From NCBI GenBank assembly GCA_020353515.1, contig CP070695.1, positions 756,957-820,956 of the forward strand: DNA of 64,000 nucleotides, in the 5' to 3' direction. A program made the translations under genes and the position numbers. Numbering within the stretch: position 1 is the first letter of the stretch; each line of letters begins with the position of its first letter. This stretch comes from Candidatus Heimdallarchaeota archaeon. Lineage in GTDB: Archaea > Asgardarchaeota > Heimdallarchaeia > Hodarchaeales > Hodarchaeaceae. Shown piece by piece: positions 35,696 through 45,377 of this stretch. Under the pieces are notes generated by a model, which saw only the letters and a list, made by a program, of their open reading frames with translations, ran no database searches and was not told where the DNA came from.

Positions 35696-35788
35696 GTTAA
35701 TTACGATTAACGAAATATTGTATTCAAGAAGAACAACTCAAATTGAGTTGAGATAAAATAATTCAAATCACGTAAGAATATAATATTC
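35696..35788. promoter_or_regulatory. Palindrome cluster between Lrp-like gene and response regulator
   Basis: Three inverted repeats lie in the 293-base divergent intergenic region. GTTAAT-tacg-ATTAAC spans 35696-35711. CAACTCAA-a-TTGAGTTG, with 8-bp arms, spans 35734-35750. GAATAT-a-ATATTC spans 35776-35788. The middle one has the size and symmetry of an Lrp/AsnC operator. Roughly 40-base spacing between their centres is close to four helical turns. Either gene could be the target. Confidence 0.45.
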
Positions 35789-35908
35789 AGATCAACACTT
35801 CAAATGATATTATATAGAAATTTGATATTAATAGTGTTGGTTCATTCTAACTATCAGATCGAATAAGATGATGAAGCTGAATTACTTTTACAATAGGAAA
35901 ACATTACT

Positions 35909-37054
35909 ATGAGGATATTAATTGTTGACGATAATACAACTTTCTTGGAGACAATGAGTAGGATTTTACTTTTAGATCAACACGAAATTTCTACTGCAAC
36001 TTCAGCGGAGGAAGCTTTAAAGTTGATTGTGAAAGAAAATTTCGATCTACTTTTAACGGATTTAAAGATGGGAGAATTATCAGGTATTGATTTAATTAAA
36101 GAGATCAGAGGAAAAGGTATCAATTTAATAAGTATAGTAATAACTGGATATGGAAGTATTGATTCAGCTGTAGAGGCTATGAAAACTGGTGCTTATGATT
36201 ATATCTTGAAACCATTTGAATTTTCACCTTTAAGAGAAAAAATAGAAGAAGTACAGGAAGAAGTGAGACTAAGGAACAGATTTTCCTTTTCTCCATTTGT
36301 GAATCAGCAAAGCTTACCCGATTTTACAATAGAGAGTACCATCGATGAGTATGAACATCCTTTCTTAGTCATTTCTAATGAAGATCCCCAAAAGATTACT
36401 AATGAATATAAAATTGAAAATGCGTTAAAAATATTTCTAGGTTTCATTAAAGGAGACAATATAATTCCTCCAACAAAGCTACACCTTTTGAAACATCAAA
36501 TTGAAGAATTTATCATAACAAGAGGGAAAGGAACCATTATTTTTAAGGGGATAGAAGAACTTTACCGAGTTCACAATTGGAGTCACTTTAAAGGATTCAT
36601 AGATGAATTAAATCAGCAAATAATGGCATCAAATTTCTCTCTTATTTTCTTGATTGATGAAAATGATCATGCAGTATATCATCCATTGATTCATGATACT
36701 CTCTCATTACTTTCAAGTCACACATTTAATAGTATAATTAATCTAATTTCACATCCTTTAAGGAAAGATATCATAAATCTATTGAAACCTCATTCTAAGT
36801 TAAATTTTAATAAAATAATCGAAGAATTACAAATCAAAAGTTCCTCCTCCTTTGCCTTTCACATGAAGAAATTGGTTGAGGAGAATATTTTAGAAAAAGA
36901 AGATAATCTATATTGTCTAACACAACGAGGGAATTACTTGGCTGAAATCATATTCATCTTAGAAAAAATTGGATTTGTCGATCCAGGATCGAAAATAAGA
37001 ATTTTTAATCATATTAGAAAAACAACAAAGGTCGAAACCTCTAAAGAATCATAA
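35909..37054 (+). CDS. Response regulator: REC-DUF835-winged helix
   Basis: This 381-residue regulator has a receiver domain at residues 1-120 with acidic pocket D8-D9, phosphoacceptor D51 (LLLTDLKMGE), T79 and K101. A central DUF835-like domain (about 140-275) is recognisable by the RGKGTIIFKGIEEL and FIDELNQQ segments. The C-terminal ArsR-like winged helix (about 285-365) carries HPLRKDIINLL and SSSFAFHMKKLVEE. The architecture fits an archaeal two-component output that binds DNA. Its likely kinase is encoded 140 bases downstream. Start ATG. Confidence 0.88.
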   Translation: MRILIVDDNTTFLETMSRILLLDQHEISTATSAEEALKLIVKENFDLLLTDLKMGELSGIDLIKEIRGKGINLISIVITGYGSIDSAVEAMKTGAYDYILKPFEFSPLREKIEEVQEEVRLRNRFSFSPFVNQQSLPDFTIESTIDEYEHPFLVISNEDPQKITNEYKIENALKIFLGFIKGDNIIPPTKLHLLKHQIEEFIITRGKGTIIFKGIEELYRVHNWSHFKGFIDELNQQIMASNFSLIFLIDENDHAVYHPLIHDTLSLLSSHTFNSIINLISHPLRKDIINLLKPHSKLNFNKIIEELQIKSSSSFAFHMKKLVEENILEKEDNLYCLTQRGNYLAEIIFILEKIGFVDPGSKIRIFNHIRKTTKVETSKES

Positions 37055-37193
37055 TTTAAACCTAGACCTCTTCTTTTAGATAAAATCATTATTGTTTGTC
37101 CATATTATATTATTGAGTTGGACAGATGTAATTTTTATTAGACTCATAAAATTGCAAATTTAATGAATCTGAGTTGACTGATTATAGAAAAAA

Positions 37194-39065
37194 TTGGAGG
37201 AGTATAACCTGATAAGAGATTATCAGCATACAAAATTGATAGATTCTCTTGATTATCCTTTTTATATCATTGATGTTTCTGACTACACCCTTAAACTATG
37301 TAACTCGACAGCTAAAACGATTTTTGGTGATTATAAATCCACAGACACATGTTATTCTCTCACCCATGGGAGAAAAACACCATGTACAGGCGAAGAACAC
37401 CCTTGTCCTCTAAAATTAGTGAAAAAAAAGAAAAAACCAGTTACAATTGAACATGTACACCTGGATACTGAGGGAAAAATGAGAGTTTATGAAATTCATT
37501 GTCATCCAATATTTGACGAAAATGGAACAATTAAACAAGCAATTGAATATACACTGGACATTACTGAACGAAAAAAAGTTGAAAGGTCTTTACAGAGATC
37601 AAAGGAAAATTTAAATCAAACAAATCAGTTACTTGAACAAATTTTAAACACCACAGATATATTGATCGCCTTTATGGATCCACAGTTCAACTTTGTTAAG
37701 GTAAATCGTGCATATGCTCGAGCTGATGATCAAGAACCTGAATTTTTCCCTGGTCGAAATCATTTCGATTTGTACCCTAATAAAGAAAATGAAAAGATCT
37801 TCAATCGGGTAGTTAAGCAAAAGGAACCATATTTTACCATTGCAAAAGCTTTTAGCTATGAAGAACATCCTGAAAGAGGAGTTTCTTATTGGGACTGGAG
37901 TTTGATCCCAATCTTTGATCTTAATAATATAGTAATGGGATTAGTTTTGACCTTACAAGATGTTACTGATCGTGTAAGAATGGAAAAAGCATTAAAACAG
38001 TCAGAAAAGAAATTCAAGAGTATAACAGAACTAGCACACGAAATTATTATGAGGATTAAACCTGATGGAAAATGTACTTATATTAATAGATCAGGAGTAG
38101 AATTCTTTGGAAAACTCAAGAAAGAGATATTACAAGATAATATTTTAAATTTTGTACACGCTAATGACCTAAGGAAGATGAAATTATTTTTAAAACGAGT
38201 TACGAGGGATATAGACCACATTGAGGAAACAATAATCAACTTTATAGTGCCTATAGGAGTAAGAGTAATTGAATGGAACGCTTCTCCGATTATTGATGAT
38301 TCTAGGAATGTGGTTGAAGTTCAGCTGAGTGGTAGAGACATTACAGAACTTCAAGAAGAATTAATTGAAATTAATAAGCTAGCAGCAGTAGGACAGCTCG
38401 CTGCAGGAGTTGCTCATGAAATAAATTCACCTTTAGCAAACATTACACTCAAAGCTGAATATTTATTGAATGTTATTAACCAAGAAGCTTCAACTCTCGA
38501 AAAAAGCTTATTAGACAGGGAACTTGTAAGTATAAAGAATGAAGTAAAAATGTGCTCTAAGATTGTAACAGAACTTCTACAATTTTCAAGGAAAATATAC
38601 CTTACTCCAACTAATTTTAAAGTTAAACCTCTCATATCAAAGCTTCTTAGTTCTCCATCCATAAACTTTAGAATAATCGAAAAGAAAATAAGTGTTAATC
38701 TACAAATCAAAGAAGATCTTGAAGCTATTGGTGATAAAGCTTTACTATCTCAAGTATTTCAAAATATAATCAACAATTCAATAGATGCAATGGAGAATAT
38801 CAAGGTCAAACCTCGAATTACTATCGCAGTTGTCAAGAAAGGGAATATACTTGAAATTAAAATGACAGATAATGGGATTGGTATTAAAAAAATAAATTTA
38901 ACCAGAGTATTTGAACCCTTCTTTTCAACCAAACCGTTAGGAAAAGGTACAGGCCTGGGATTATCCATCTGTAGGGGGATAATAGAAAAACATAAAGGAA
39001 AAATCAAAATTAAGAGTACCTATGGACATGGAACCGAAATTCTAATAACAATACCAAATTGTTGA
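37194..39065 (+). CDS. PAS-domain sensor histidine kinase
   Basis: This 623-residue cytoplasmic kinase contains three PAS domains (about residues 10-130, 145-265 and 270-390), the first with cysteine/histidine residues in TPCTGEEHPCP. The HisKA domain holds phosphoacceptor H408 in AAGVAHEINSPL, and the HATPase domain has NNSIDAME, DNGIGI and GTGLGLSICRG. It should phosphorylate the preceding response regulator. The TTG at 37194 is the first start codon in frame, but GGAGGAG (37196-37202) sits inside it and six bases before a CTG at 37209, so the true start may be non-canonical. Confidence 0.9.
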   Translation: MEEYNLIRDYQHTKLIDSLDYPFYIIDVSDYTLKLCNSTAKTIFGDYKSTDTCYSLTHGRKTPCTGEEHPCPLKLVKKKKKPVTIEHVHLDTEGKMRVYEIHCHPIFDENGTIKQAIEYTLDITERKKVERSLQRSKENLNQTNQLLEQILNTTDILIAFMDPQFNFVKVNRAYARADDQEPEFFPGRNHFDLYPNKENEKIFNRVVKQKEPYFTIAKAFSYEEHPERGVSYWDWSLIPIFDLNNIVMGLVLTLQDVTDRVRMEKALKQSEKKFKSITELAHEIIMRIKPDGKCTYINRSGVEFFGKLKKEILQDNILNFVHANDLRKMKLFLKRVTRDIDHIEETIINFIVPIGVRVIEWNASPIIDDSRNVVEVQLSGRDITELQEELIEINKLAAVGQLAAGVAHEINSPLANITLKAEYLLNVINQEASTLEKSLLDRELVSIKNEVKMCSKIVTELLQFSRKIYLTPTNFKVKPLISKLLSSPSINFRIIEKKISVNLQIKEDLEAIGDKALLSQVFQNIINNSIDAMENIKVKPRITIAVVKKGNILEIKMTDNGIGIKKINLTRVFEPFFSTKPLGKGTGLGLSICRGIIEKHKGKIKIKSTYGHGTEILITIPNC

Positions 39066-39149
39066 TCCTCGGCAGGCTACACCACTCAGACATTAGAATA
39101 ATGTCCGTATAGTAGTATCTTATACATACGTCATTGATAAATAATCCAA

Positions 39150-39389
39150 TTATCCATTATTGACATATTTTGAGCGTGTATAAATTATTCGATAATTGTC
39201 ACAGTCCGCTTTAAAACATTCAGCACATCCTTCCATTTCCCCTGGGACTACAGGTTCAACACGTACTTCTTGATCTAATGATTCATACAATTCAACATAT
39301 TCGTTTACACGATTTTCTTCAATGGTAAACTTTTTCTCCCATCCTTCTTCCTCCAATCGCGATTTTTTCATTTTTTTCTGGTTTTTCAA
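39150..39389 (-). CDS. Small Cys-motif protein at the end of the bzd-like operon
   Basis: This 79-residue acidic protein follows the large flavoprotein gene by 32 bases on the same strand, so it is probably the last gene of the benzoyl-CoA-reductase-like operon. It has a single motif, GCAECFKADCDNY (CxxCxxxxC, three cysteines), near the C-terminus, which could bind metal or an iron-sulfur centre with a partner. The N-terminus is very lysine-rich. I do not recognise a family. Confidence 0.6.
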   Translation of the reverse strand: MKNQKKMKKSRLEEEGWEKKFTIEENRVNEYVELYESLDQEVRVEPVVPGEMEGCAECFKADCDNYRIIYTRSKYVNNG

Positions 39390-39421
39390 GATTACATTAA
39401 TCTTCCTACACAGTTGGTTGA

Positions 39422-41947
39422 TTAAAAGAGATCATCATCCAAATCTTCATTACTTTCTGGCATTTTCCCAAATTTCTGCATGAATTGTTGAAGTAACTCA
39501 CTCTCTTTCTTTGTGTACATAGGATCTTCTTCAAAACCAAAGAATTGGGCTTTTTCATTAGTGTTCAGCTGCTCTGTCAATGCTTGACAAAGATGGGGAG
39601 TTCCTTGAATGAAAATTATGTGCTTATCTTCATCAAGAAGCTGAAAAGCACCTTCAATATCTGGAACTTTCTGAATATTTTCAAGTGTAAATTCTTGCCA
39701 TTTTTCTGGTGGTAGATGTATTGGTGAAAAGTGCAAACGACTATCACATCTGAGACATCGTTTCGCTTCCTCCATCGCTAAACTTTCATTCAGGCCTAGT
39801 TCTATTTCGTTAAAACTAGTAGTACGGTCATTGAGGGGTAAACATGGCATCTGAACCCTGGAATTGTCAAAGAAATCCTCATCTTGACCTAACCAAGGAT
39901 TTGAAGTATCTTGCTCAGTTAATTCTTCTTCAATATTACCGTTGCCTCCCAAATATTTATCGATGGATATTGCGGCGTTACGTCCCATTTCAATAGCTTC
40001 TACAACTGATAAGGGCCCCTTTATCACTTCTCCCCCTGCAAAAATTCCTGCAACATTTGTAGAAAGATCTCCATCATTCACATTGATTAATCCTGATGGC
40101 GTTATTTGAACTGATATTTCTTCTCCTAAAATAAATAAATCAGGACTTTGACCTATTGCCATAATTACCATGTCAGTTTCAACAGTCTTTAGTTTTGAAT
40201 CATCAAAAGTTGGATTGAATCTCCCTTTCTCATCAAAAACATTTGTACACTGAACTAGTTCCGCTTTTTCTACTTTATCCGTACCAATAATTTTATTGGG
40301 GCCCCATGAACAATGAATAGTAATATTTTCATCTAATACTTCTTGAATCTCCCATTCATGAGCAGGCATCTCTTCTCGTGATTCAAGACACGCTACTTGG
40401 ACTTCACTAGCACCTAACCTGAGTGCAATTAATGCAACATCCATTGCAACCCCACCACCTCCAATAACTAGAACTTTTTCTTCAACTTGTACTTCCTTTC
40501 CTTTTGTTACATCCTTTAAGAATTCTAATCCCCAAAGAACTCCTTTAAGTTCTACTCCTTCGATTTTAATTTTCTTAGCTTGTTGTGCTCCAATAGATAT
40601 AAAAATTGCTTCATATTCTCTTTGTAGATCATTAATAGTTAATTCAAGTCCCACTGAAACATTAGTTTTGAATTTAACTCCCGCATCACTTATATGTTTA
40701 AGATCCTTGTCAAATATTTCTCGTGGTAATCGATATTCTGGAATCCCTTGCCTTAGCATTCCTCCTAATTCTGAGCTTTCATCAAAAACAACAGTAGAGT
40801 GGCCATTTCTAGCTAAATAATAGGCTGTTGTGAGTCCTGTAGGGCCTGAACCAATTATAGCTACTTTTTTTCCAGTAGCTGGGGCTATCGTAACCTTTGA
40901 TTGCCATATTCCTGTATCATGCTCTAAAGCAAAACGCTTTAGTGCACAAATTGCAATTGGGTCATTCAACTGACCCCGACGGCATTCTGTTTCACAAACA
41001 TGAAAACAAACCCTTCCAAGGACAGAGGGAAGAGGAGTTTTCTCTCGAATCACTGCAGCAGCTTCTCCAAACTTACCTTCTGCAATCAATCTAATATAGC
41101 GGGGAACATCAGTTCCTAATGGACAGGTGTTACGGCAAGGAACAAGTGCATTTTCACGTTCAGCCCATAAAATATCTTTGTCAGAAAGAGCTCCTGTAGG
41201 ACATACTTCAACACATGCTCCACAAAATTTACATCCTGATTCTTTAAGTGTTTGTTTGATACTGCCTACGATCGTTTCACCATTTGAAAAAACAAATCCA
41301 AGGGCATTAACACCCCGAATATCCTGACAAACTCTGGCACAACGAGTACATCCTATACACAATTCAAAATTTCGTGTGAATAGGGGTTCGTTATCAAGAA
41401 TTTGAATTCCTTGAGGTTTATAGCGTGGAGTATCGTCTCTTATCCCCACATATTCTGCTACTCTTTGTAATTCACACCTCCCAAACTCTGGACAACATCG
41501 TTCCTCCACAGGAACATTTGTGGAGCATGGTTCACGACTGCACCCTTCCTTTTGAGCACAAGTTAAGCAAGCATGTGGGTGGTTGGCAAGTATTTTCATC
41601 ATTCTTTCTTGTCTAAAATCGTGAATTTCTGGTAAATCAGTCTTAATAGTCATATTCTCTTGAATCATTGTGTTACATGATGTTACGAGTTCTTCAATAC
41701 CTTCTATTTTGACTACACACAGTTGACATCCTTCATGTGTTTGCGATGCCAATGAATTATCATTATTATATTGAGTATCGCCCTGATATATTGATTCTAC
41801 TGATTTTAAGTCTTGAGATGGTGGCAAATCAGGATGAGAACAAAGCCTAGGAATATAGATATCAGCTGCCTGTGCAGCCTCTAGGATTGTTATTCCTTTC
41901 TTCGTTTCAATTTTTGTATCATTGATAGTAATTGATGTTATTTCCAT
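39422..41947 (-). CDS. Multidomain 2Fe-2S/4Fe-4S/FAD NAD(P)H oxidoreductase (BzdV-like)
   Basis: This 841-residue protein combines several modules. An N-terminal 2Fe-2S ferredoxin domain has cysteines 36, 74, 77 and 91. A NuoG-like HxxxC segment (123-136) follows, then two [4Fe-4S] motifs CIGCTRCARVC (197-207) and CKFCGACVEVCP (239-250). A GltD-type region has further cysteines (271-322), an FAD loop GSGPTG (366-371) and an NAD(P) loop IGGGGVAMD (495-503). It should move electrons between NAD(P)H and ferredoxin. Next to a Bzd-type reductase and its ferredoxin, it is the natural electron supply, as proposed for BzdV. The long acidic C-terminus is poorly conserved. Confidence 0.88.
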   Translation of the reverse strand: MEITSITINDTKIETKKGITILEAAQAADIYIPRLCSHPDLPPSQDLKSVESIYQGDTQYNNDNSLASQTHEGCQLCVVKIEGIEELVTSCNTMIQENMTIKTDLPEIHDFRQERMMKILANHPHACLTCAQKEGCSREPCSTNVPVEERCCPEFGRCELQRVAEYVGIRDDTPRYKPQGIQILDNEPLFTRNFELCIGCTRCARVCQDIRGVNALGFVFSNGETIVGSIKQTLKESGCKFCGACVEVCPTGALSDKDILWAERENALVPCRNTCPLGTDVPRYIRLIAEGKFGEAAAVIREKTPLPSVLGRVCFHVCETECRRGQLNDPIAICALKRFALEHDTGIWQSKVTIAPATGKKVAIIGSGPTGLTTAYYLARNGHSTVVFDESSELGGMLRQGIPEYRLPREIFDKDLKHISDAGVKFKTNVSVGLELTINDLQREYEAIFISIGAQQAKKIKIEGVELKGVLWGLEFLKDVTKGKEVQVEEKVLVIGGGGVAMDVALIALRLGASEVQVACLESREEMPAHEWEIQEVLDENITIHCSWGPNKIIGTDKVEKAELVQCTNVFDEKGRFNPTFDDSKLKTVETDMVIMAIGQSPDLFILGEEISVQITPSGLINVNDGDLSTNVAGIFAGGEVIKGPLSVVEAIEMGRNAAISIDKYLGGNGNIEEELTEQDTSNPWLGQDEDFFDNSRVQMPCLPLNDRTTSFNEIELGLNESLAMEEAKRCLRCDSRLHFSPIHLPPEKWQEFTLENIQKVPDIEGAFQLLDEDKHIIFIQGTPHLCQALTEQLNTNEKAQFFGFEEDPMYTKKESELLQQFMQKFGKMPESNEDLDDDLF

Positions 41948-42026
41948 CTTTAGATTCTCCCAAGAGATGATATATCCACGGGATTAAATTTAAATCAAAT
42001 TTTCCTAATTTACGAGGAATTTTGAC

Positions 42027-42314
42027 TTACCAAGAGTGGGTTAAGGCCCCTGGTTCACAGGTTTGAACACAAGGTAGTGCTATTGGTTCACCAGTTGGTT
42101 TACATGGAGCACAAGAATATTTGATCTTCTTACGATGTTCCTCAGTAACCTTGGCAACAAGTTCTTCTGCTAAAGGATCCAGTTCATTTTCTACAACTTC
42201 GAGAACACCCTCGGGGCAAACCTCAACGCATTTACTACAACCATCACACAGATCTGTGTCTACAGTGATGTAGTATTCTCCTGAACCATCTTTATATCCG
42301 TAATTAGCTTTCAT
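42027..42314 (-). CDS. Two-cluster ferredoxin (BzdM-like)
   Basis: This 95-residue ferredoxin has one canonical motif, CDGCSKCVEVCPEG, and a second, unusual one, CAPCKPTG...LPCVQTCEPGA, in which nine residues separate the second and third cysteines. A long spacer lies between the motifs. It sits directly after the reductase genes and before the large flavoprotein, the order seen for bzdM. It is therefore probably the electron donor to the ATP-dependent reductase. The insertion in cluster II suggests a modified redox potential, which is inference. Confidence 0.88.
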   Translation of the reverse strand: MKANYGYKDGSGEYYITVDTDLCDGCSKCVEVCPEGVLEVVENELDPLAEELVAKVTEEHRKKIKYSCAPCKPTGEPIALPCVQTCEPGALTHSW

Positions 42315-42357
42315 TTCTCGATCTTTCCATAATTTAGCTTGAATAAAAACAAAAACA

Positions 42358-43242
42358 TTAACCAGCTTTCTTACGAGCTTTTTCTACTAATGCTTTCCCG
42401 AACAACGCACCCCCAATCGCACCCGCGAGTTGTGGATCAACCTTTGGTTCAGGAGCAGTAATCTTTAATTCTTTTTCAATACGAGAAACAACACCAATAT
42501 TTTTAGCAATACCCCCAGTTATTGCAAAATCATTTTCTACTCCAAGGCGTTCTAAAAGAGTTACAACTCTATGAGCCATTGCGCCACAATAGGCAGCTAA
42601 CACTCTCTCTTTGGTCCATCCTTTTCGAAGTAACGCTACTGCTTCAGATTTGGCAAAAACAACACATGTACTGCTTACTGGCTCTGGTTCATCATCTACT
42701 ATAGACATTTTTCCAACATCATTGATATGTACTTGCAATAAATCGGCAAAAACTTCCATTCCTCTTCCTGTTCCTGCTGCACATTTATCATTCATGAGGA
42801 ATGCAGTAACTTTACCACGATGATCACAGCGAATTGCTTTGCAATCTTGCCCACCCATATCGAGAACTGTTCTGATTGAGGGTCCATACATGAAATTAGC
42901 TCCTCTTGCATGACAAGCGATTTCAGTAATGGCTCGCTTTGCAAACGGAACATTTACACGTCCATAACCAGTTCCCACAGCGTACTCTATTTTATCTAAA
43001 TCAAGTCCAGTTTCTTCAAGTGCCCAATTCATAGATCTATTGGCACTATCTGGACTATCACTTCCAGTTCTCATGTTTGCATAGCAATAGAGCTTTCCGT
43101 CAACCATGACCACTGATTGCGTACTGACTGATCCAACATCAACCCCAGCTGATATAATATCACCATCTCTCCAATCTAAATCTGGGTTTGTCCAGCGTGA
43201 TTCAGTCCATCTCCAATATTCAGTACTTTCTGAGTTTGACAT
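42358..43242 (-). CDS. bzdQ: Benzoyl-CoA reductase activase subunit Q/D
   Basis: This 294-residue subunit has the ASKHA ATPase fold. GVDVGSVSTQSVVM and DMGGQDCKAI are the phosphate loops, and the cluster cysteines lie in DKCAAGTGRGMEV and STCVVFAKSEA. With the neighbouring P subunit it should form the ATP-hydrolysing module that drives electrons into the reductase core. The tryptophan-rich N-terminal extension (WRWTESRWTNPDLDW) is typical of the BcrD/BzdQ type rather than HgdC-type homodimeric activases. Four bases separate it from the P gene. Confidence 0.85.
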   Translation of the reverse strand: MSNSESTEYWRWTESRWTNPDLDWRDGDIISAGVDVGSVSTQSVVMVDGKLYCYANMRTGSDSPDSANRSMNWALEETGLDLDKIEYAVGTGYGRVNVPFAKRAITEIACHARGANFMYGPSIRTVLDMGGQDCKAIRCDHRGKVTAFLMNDKCAAGTGRGMEVFADLLQVHINDVGKMSIVDDEPEPVSSTCVVFAKSEAVALLRKGWTKERVLAAYCGAMAHRVVTLLERLGVENDFAITGGIAKNIGVVSRIEKELKITAPEPKVDPQLAGAIGGALFGKALVEKARKKAG

Positions 43243-43246
43243 TGTC

Positions 43247-44032
43247 TTATCCTCCTAATCTATCCTGTGCAGTAAGCGCTGCACCATAAGCACTCACGAA
43301 TTCAGGTGCAATGGGATCTTTTGGTACAAAGATCTCACAATCAAGGTTTCGTTTCATTGAATCGACAAAACCAATATTATTCGCGACACCCCCAACAAGA
43401 GCCACATCCTGTTCAATACCAACTCTACGAGCCATACTTGTAATTCTATCTGCTATTGCATCATGTACAGCACGTACAATGTCTTCCTTCGGGGTTTTTT
43501 GATGTATCAATGATACTACCTCTGACTCAGCAAAAATAGTGCATTGTGCATTCATTGGGACTGGTTTTGTGGACTTTAATGAAAGATCTCCCATTTCTTC
43601 GATATCTAGTTCCAAAGCTCTTGCCATCGCTTCAGTAAATGCCCCAGCTCCAGCTGCACATTTCTCATTGATACCGAAATCAACAACTTTTCCTTCTTCA
43701 TTAAGCCGGATAGCTCTACCCTCTTCTGCACCAACATCGATCACAGTTCGAACAGATGGGAAGATTGTTGATATCCCCTTTGCATTTGCACTAATTTCAG
43801 TTACGGTATCATTTGCGTGGGTAGCTGCATCCATTCCTGCACCTGTAGCTGTTAAATGTTCAATATCATCTTTTGTGATTCCAGCTTCTGTTAATGCTTT
43901 ATTTAATGCTTGCTCCTCGGACGCTTTCTGATCAAATCCACTCGGGGCTGAAGAAATTGCTAAAATTTCTCCATTTTTTAAAATAATCGCTTTTGTGTTT
44001 TTGGCTCCAAAATCCATACCTATTGCTACCAT
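43247..44032 (-). CDS. bzdP: Benzoyl-CoA reductase activase subunit P/A
   Basis: This 261-residue ASKHA-fold subunit is paralogous to the Q subunit. Phosphate loops read GMDFGAKNTKAIIL and DVGAEEGRAIRL, and cluster cysteines lie in EKCAAGAGAFTEA and AQCTIFAESEV. The presence of two different activase genes, P and Q, beside two different core subunits is the mark of class I benzoyl-CoA reductases, as opposed to dehydratases with one activase. The gene lies 20 bases after the O gene. Confidence 0.85.
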   Translation of the reverse strand: MVAIGMDFGAKNTKAIILKNGEILAISSAPSGFDQKASEEQALNKALTEAGITKDDIEHLTATGAGMDAATHANDTVTEISANAKGISTIFPSVRTVIDVGAEEGRAIRLNEEGKVVDFGINEKCAAGAGAFTEAMARALELDIEEMGDLSLKSTKPVPMNAQCTIFAESEVVSLIHQKTPKEDIVRAVHDAIADRITSMARRVGIEQDVALVGGVANNIGFVDSMKRNLDCEIFVPKDPIAPEFVSAYGAALTAQDRLGG

Positions 44033-44052
44033 ATGATTTCACCTTGGTTTTA

Positions 44053-45366
44053 TTACTCCGCTACTAACTCTATTCCAAGAGACTCCATAAAAGCGTCAAT
44101 TCGTGTCATTGTCTTAGTTAAATCAAATTCTCTTTCGTCTCCCATGTTACCCTCAAATGGCATTACAGGAAACCCAGCTTTTTGAATTGCTAAACGATTT
44201 TCTGCAATTCCAAGGCTTAATCCTTCACATCCTCTATTAAAGTGTAGAAGAACTCCATTTAGCTTCCATTCACGAGCGATTCTAATCATCATTTCTGATT
44301 TTAATTGCGGATGATAGAAATGCTGCCACTCTGGCTTACTCAGGTTCCATTCAGCAAGAGCCCTAAGAGCTTCGTCTCGATTAGTAATCTCAATTTCAGG
44401 AATAGCCCTTGGTCCCCATGTCCCATCTTCTTGATCTTCCCAAAGTCCAATTAGAGAAAATGTGTAAAGACTACCAACTGAAACAACACCATATTTCTCA
44501 AGATAGCGAAAAACCTTTAAAAACGCCCAAGGAGGTTGTGTATCAGTCATAATACGACATTGTTCATTACCAACAGCAGCTACTCCTCGTTCCACACGAT
44601 CTTTCACTTCTGGATAAAGATCTTTCTCATAAAAGTCAGCAGTCCATTGGGCTGATTTTCTTAATGTACCAAAAACATAGAGAGAATACATGGTCTTTTC
44701 GTCTAATGGTGCTGGAATTGATTTATTTAGAGCACAAATTGCTGCCCAATAATGACAACTCCGAAACTCATTCTGTACTGCTTTGATGAGGAGTTCATCA
44801 TCATATTCTCGGCCTGTTACGTTTTCAAGCCATTTAATACCGTCGTGCATTTGGCCAACAATATAATTGAGTCTACTATCAGTCAGTTCTTCGTAGGGAC
44901 CTACTGAAACATCAATACTATACATTGGAATCCCTCCTTCTAGATCACTAGCTACTTGATACCATTTTGAATGCGAACAACAAATATGATCCTGCCAGAT
45001 AAAATCTGGCTTCGGGAATTCCTCGGAAAATTGGGGCCATGCATATTTGTTAAGAATGATCGAACCCCAATAATTCCGCATATATGAGCAAAGATCACGG
45101 GCAAATCCCTTCGTTTCAATGGCTTCTTGACATTCTAACGCGAAATCTTTGTTTGCTGCAATGGTTGCTCCATATGGTTCACCAGTCAAAGACCATACAT
45201 CGTCACCCAAACCTGAAGGAATGGCATCAAAAGACCACGCGCCTCCTGCCCATCGTATTCCTCCTTTTTCATGAGCTTCTGCAAAATCTTTGTAATAATT
45301 CTCTCGAAGAGATTTGGCTTTTCCCCAACACTTTAGTCGTTCTGTAGGGTATTTAGTTGAACTCAT
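44053..45366 (-). CDS. bzdO: Benzoyl-CoA reductase core subunit O/B
   Basis: This 437-residue core subunit belongs to the 2-hydroxyacyl-CoA dehydratase/BCR family. Cysteines expected to ligate the core [4Fe-4S] cluster are found in [12 protein letters not shown] and [12 protein letters not shown]. Together with the N subunit it should carry the active site where the aromatic ring is reduced. The spacing to its neighbours is 10-20 bases, so all four reductase genes are co-transcribed; GGAGGAATAAT precedes its ATG. Substrate assignment to benzoyl-CoA rests on gene order and family. Confidence 0.86.
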   Translation of the reverse strand: MSSTKYPTERLKCWGKAKSLRENYYKDFAEAHEKGGIRWAGGAWSFDAIPSGLGDDVWSLTGEPYGATIAANKDFALECQEAIETKGFARDLCSYMRNYWGSIILNKYAWPQFSEEFPKPDFIWQDHICCSHSKWYQVASDLEGGIPMYSIDVSVGPYEELTDSRLNYIVGQMHDGIKWLENVTGREYDDELLIKAVQNEFRSCHYWAAICALNKSIPAPLDEKTMYSLYVFGTLRKSAQWTADFYEKDLYPEVKDRVERGVAAVGNEQCRIMTDTQPPWAFLKVFRYLEKYGVVSVGSLYTFSLIGLWEDQEDGTWGPRAIPEIEITNRDEALRALAEWNLSKPEWQHFYHPQLKSEMMIRIAREWKLNGVLLHFNRGCEGLSLGIAENRLAIQKAGFPVMPFEGNMGDEREFDLTKTMTRIDAFMESLGIELVAE

Positions 45367-45377
45367 TATTATTCCTC

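Noticed and set aside
43539..43931. 130-codon frame opposite the P activase gene
   Set aside because: Antisense shadow of a well-supported gene; low-complexity serine/alanine composition.
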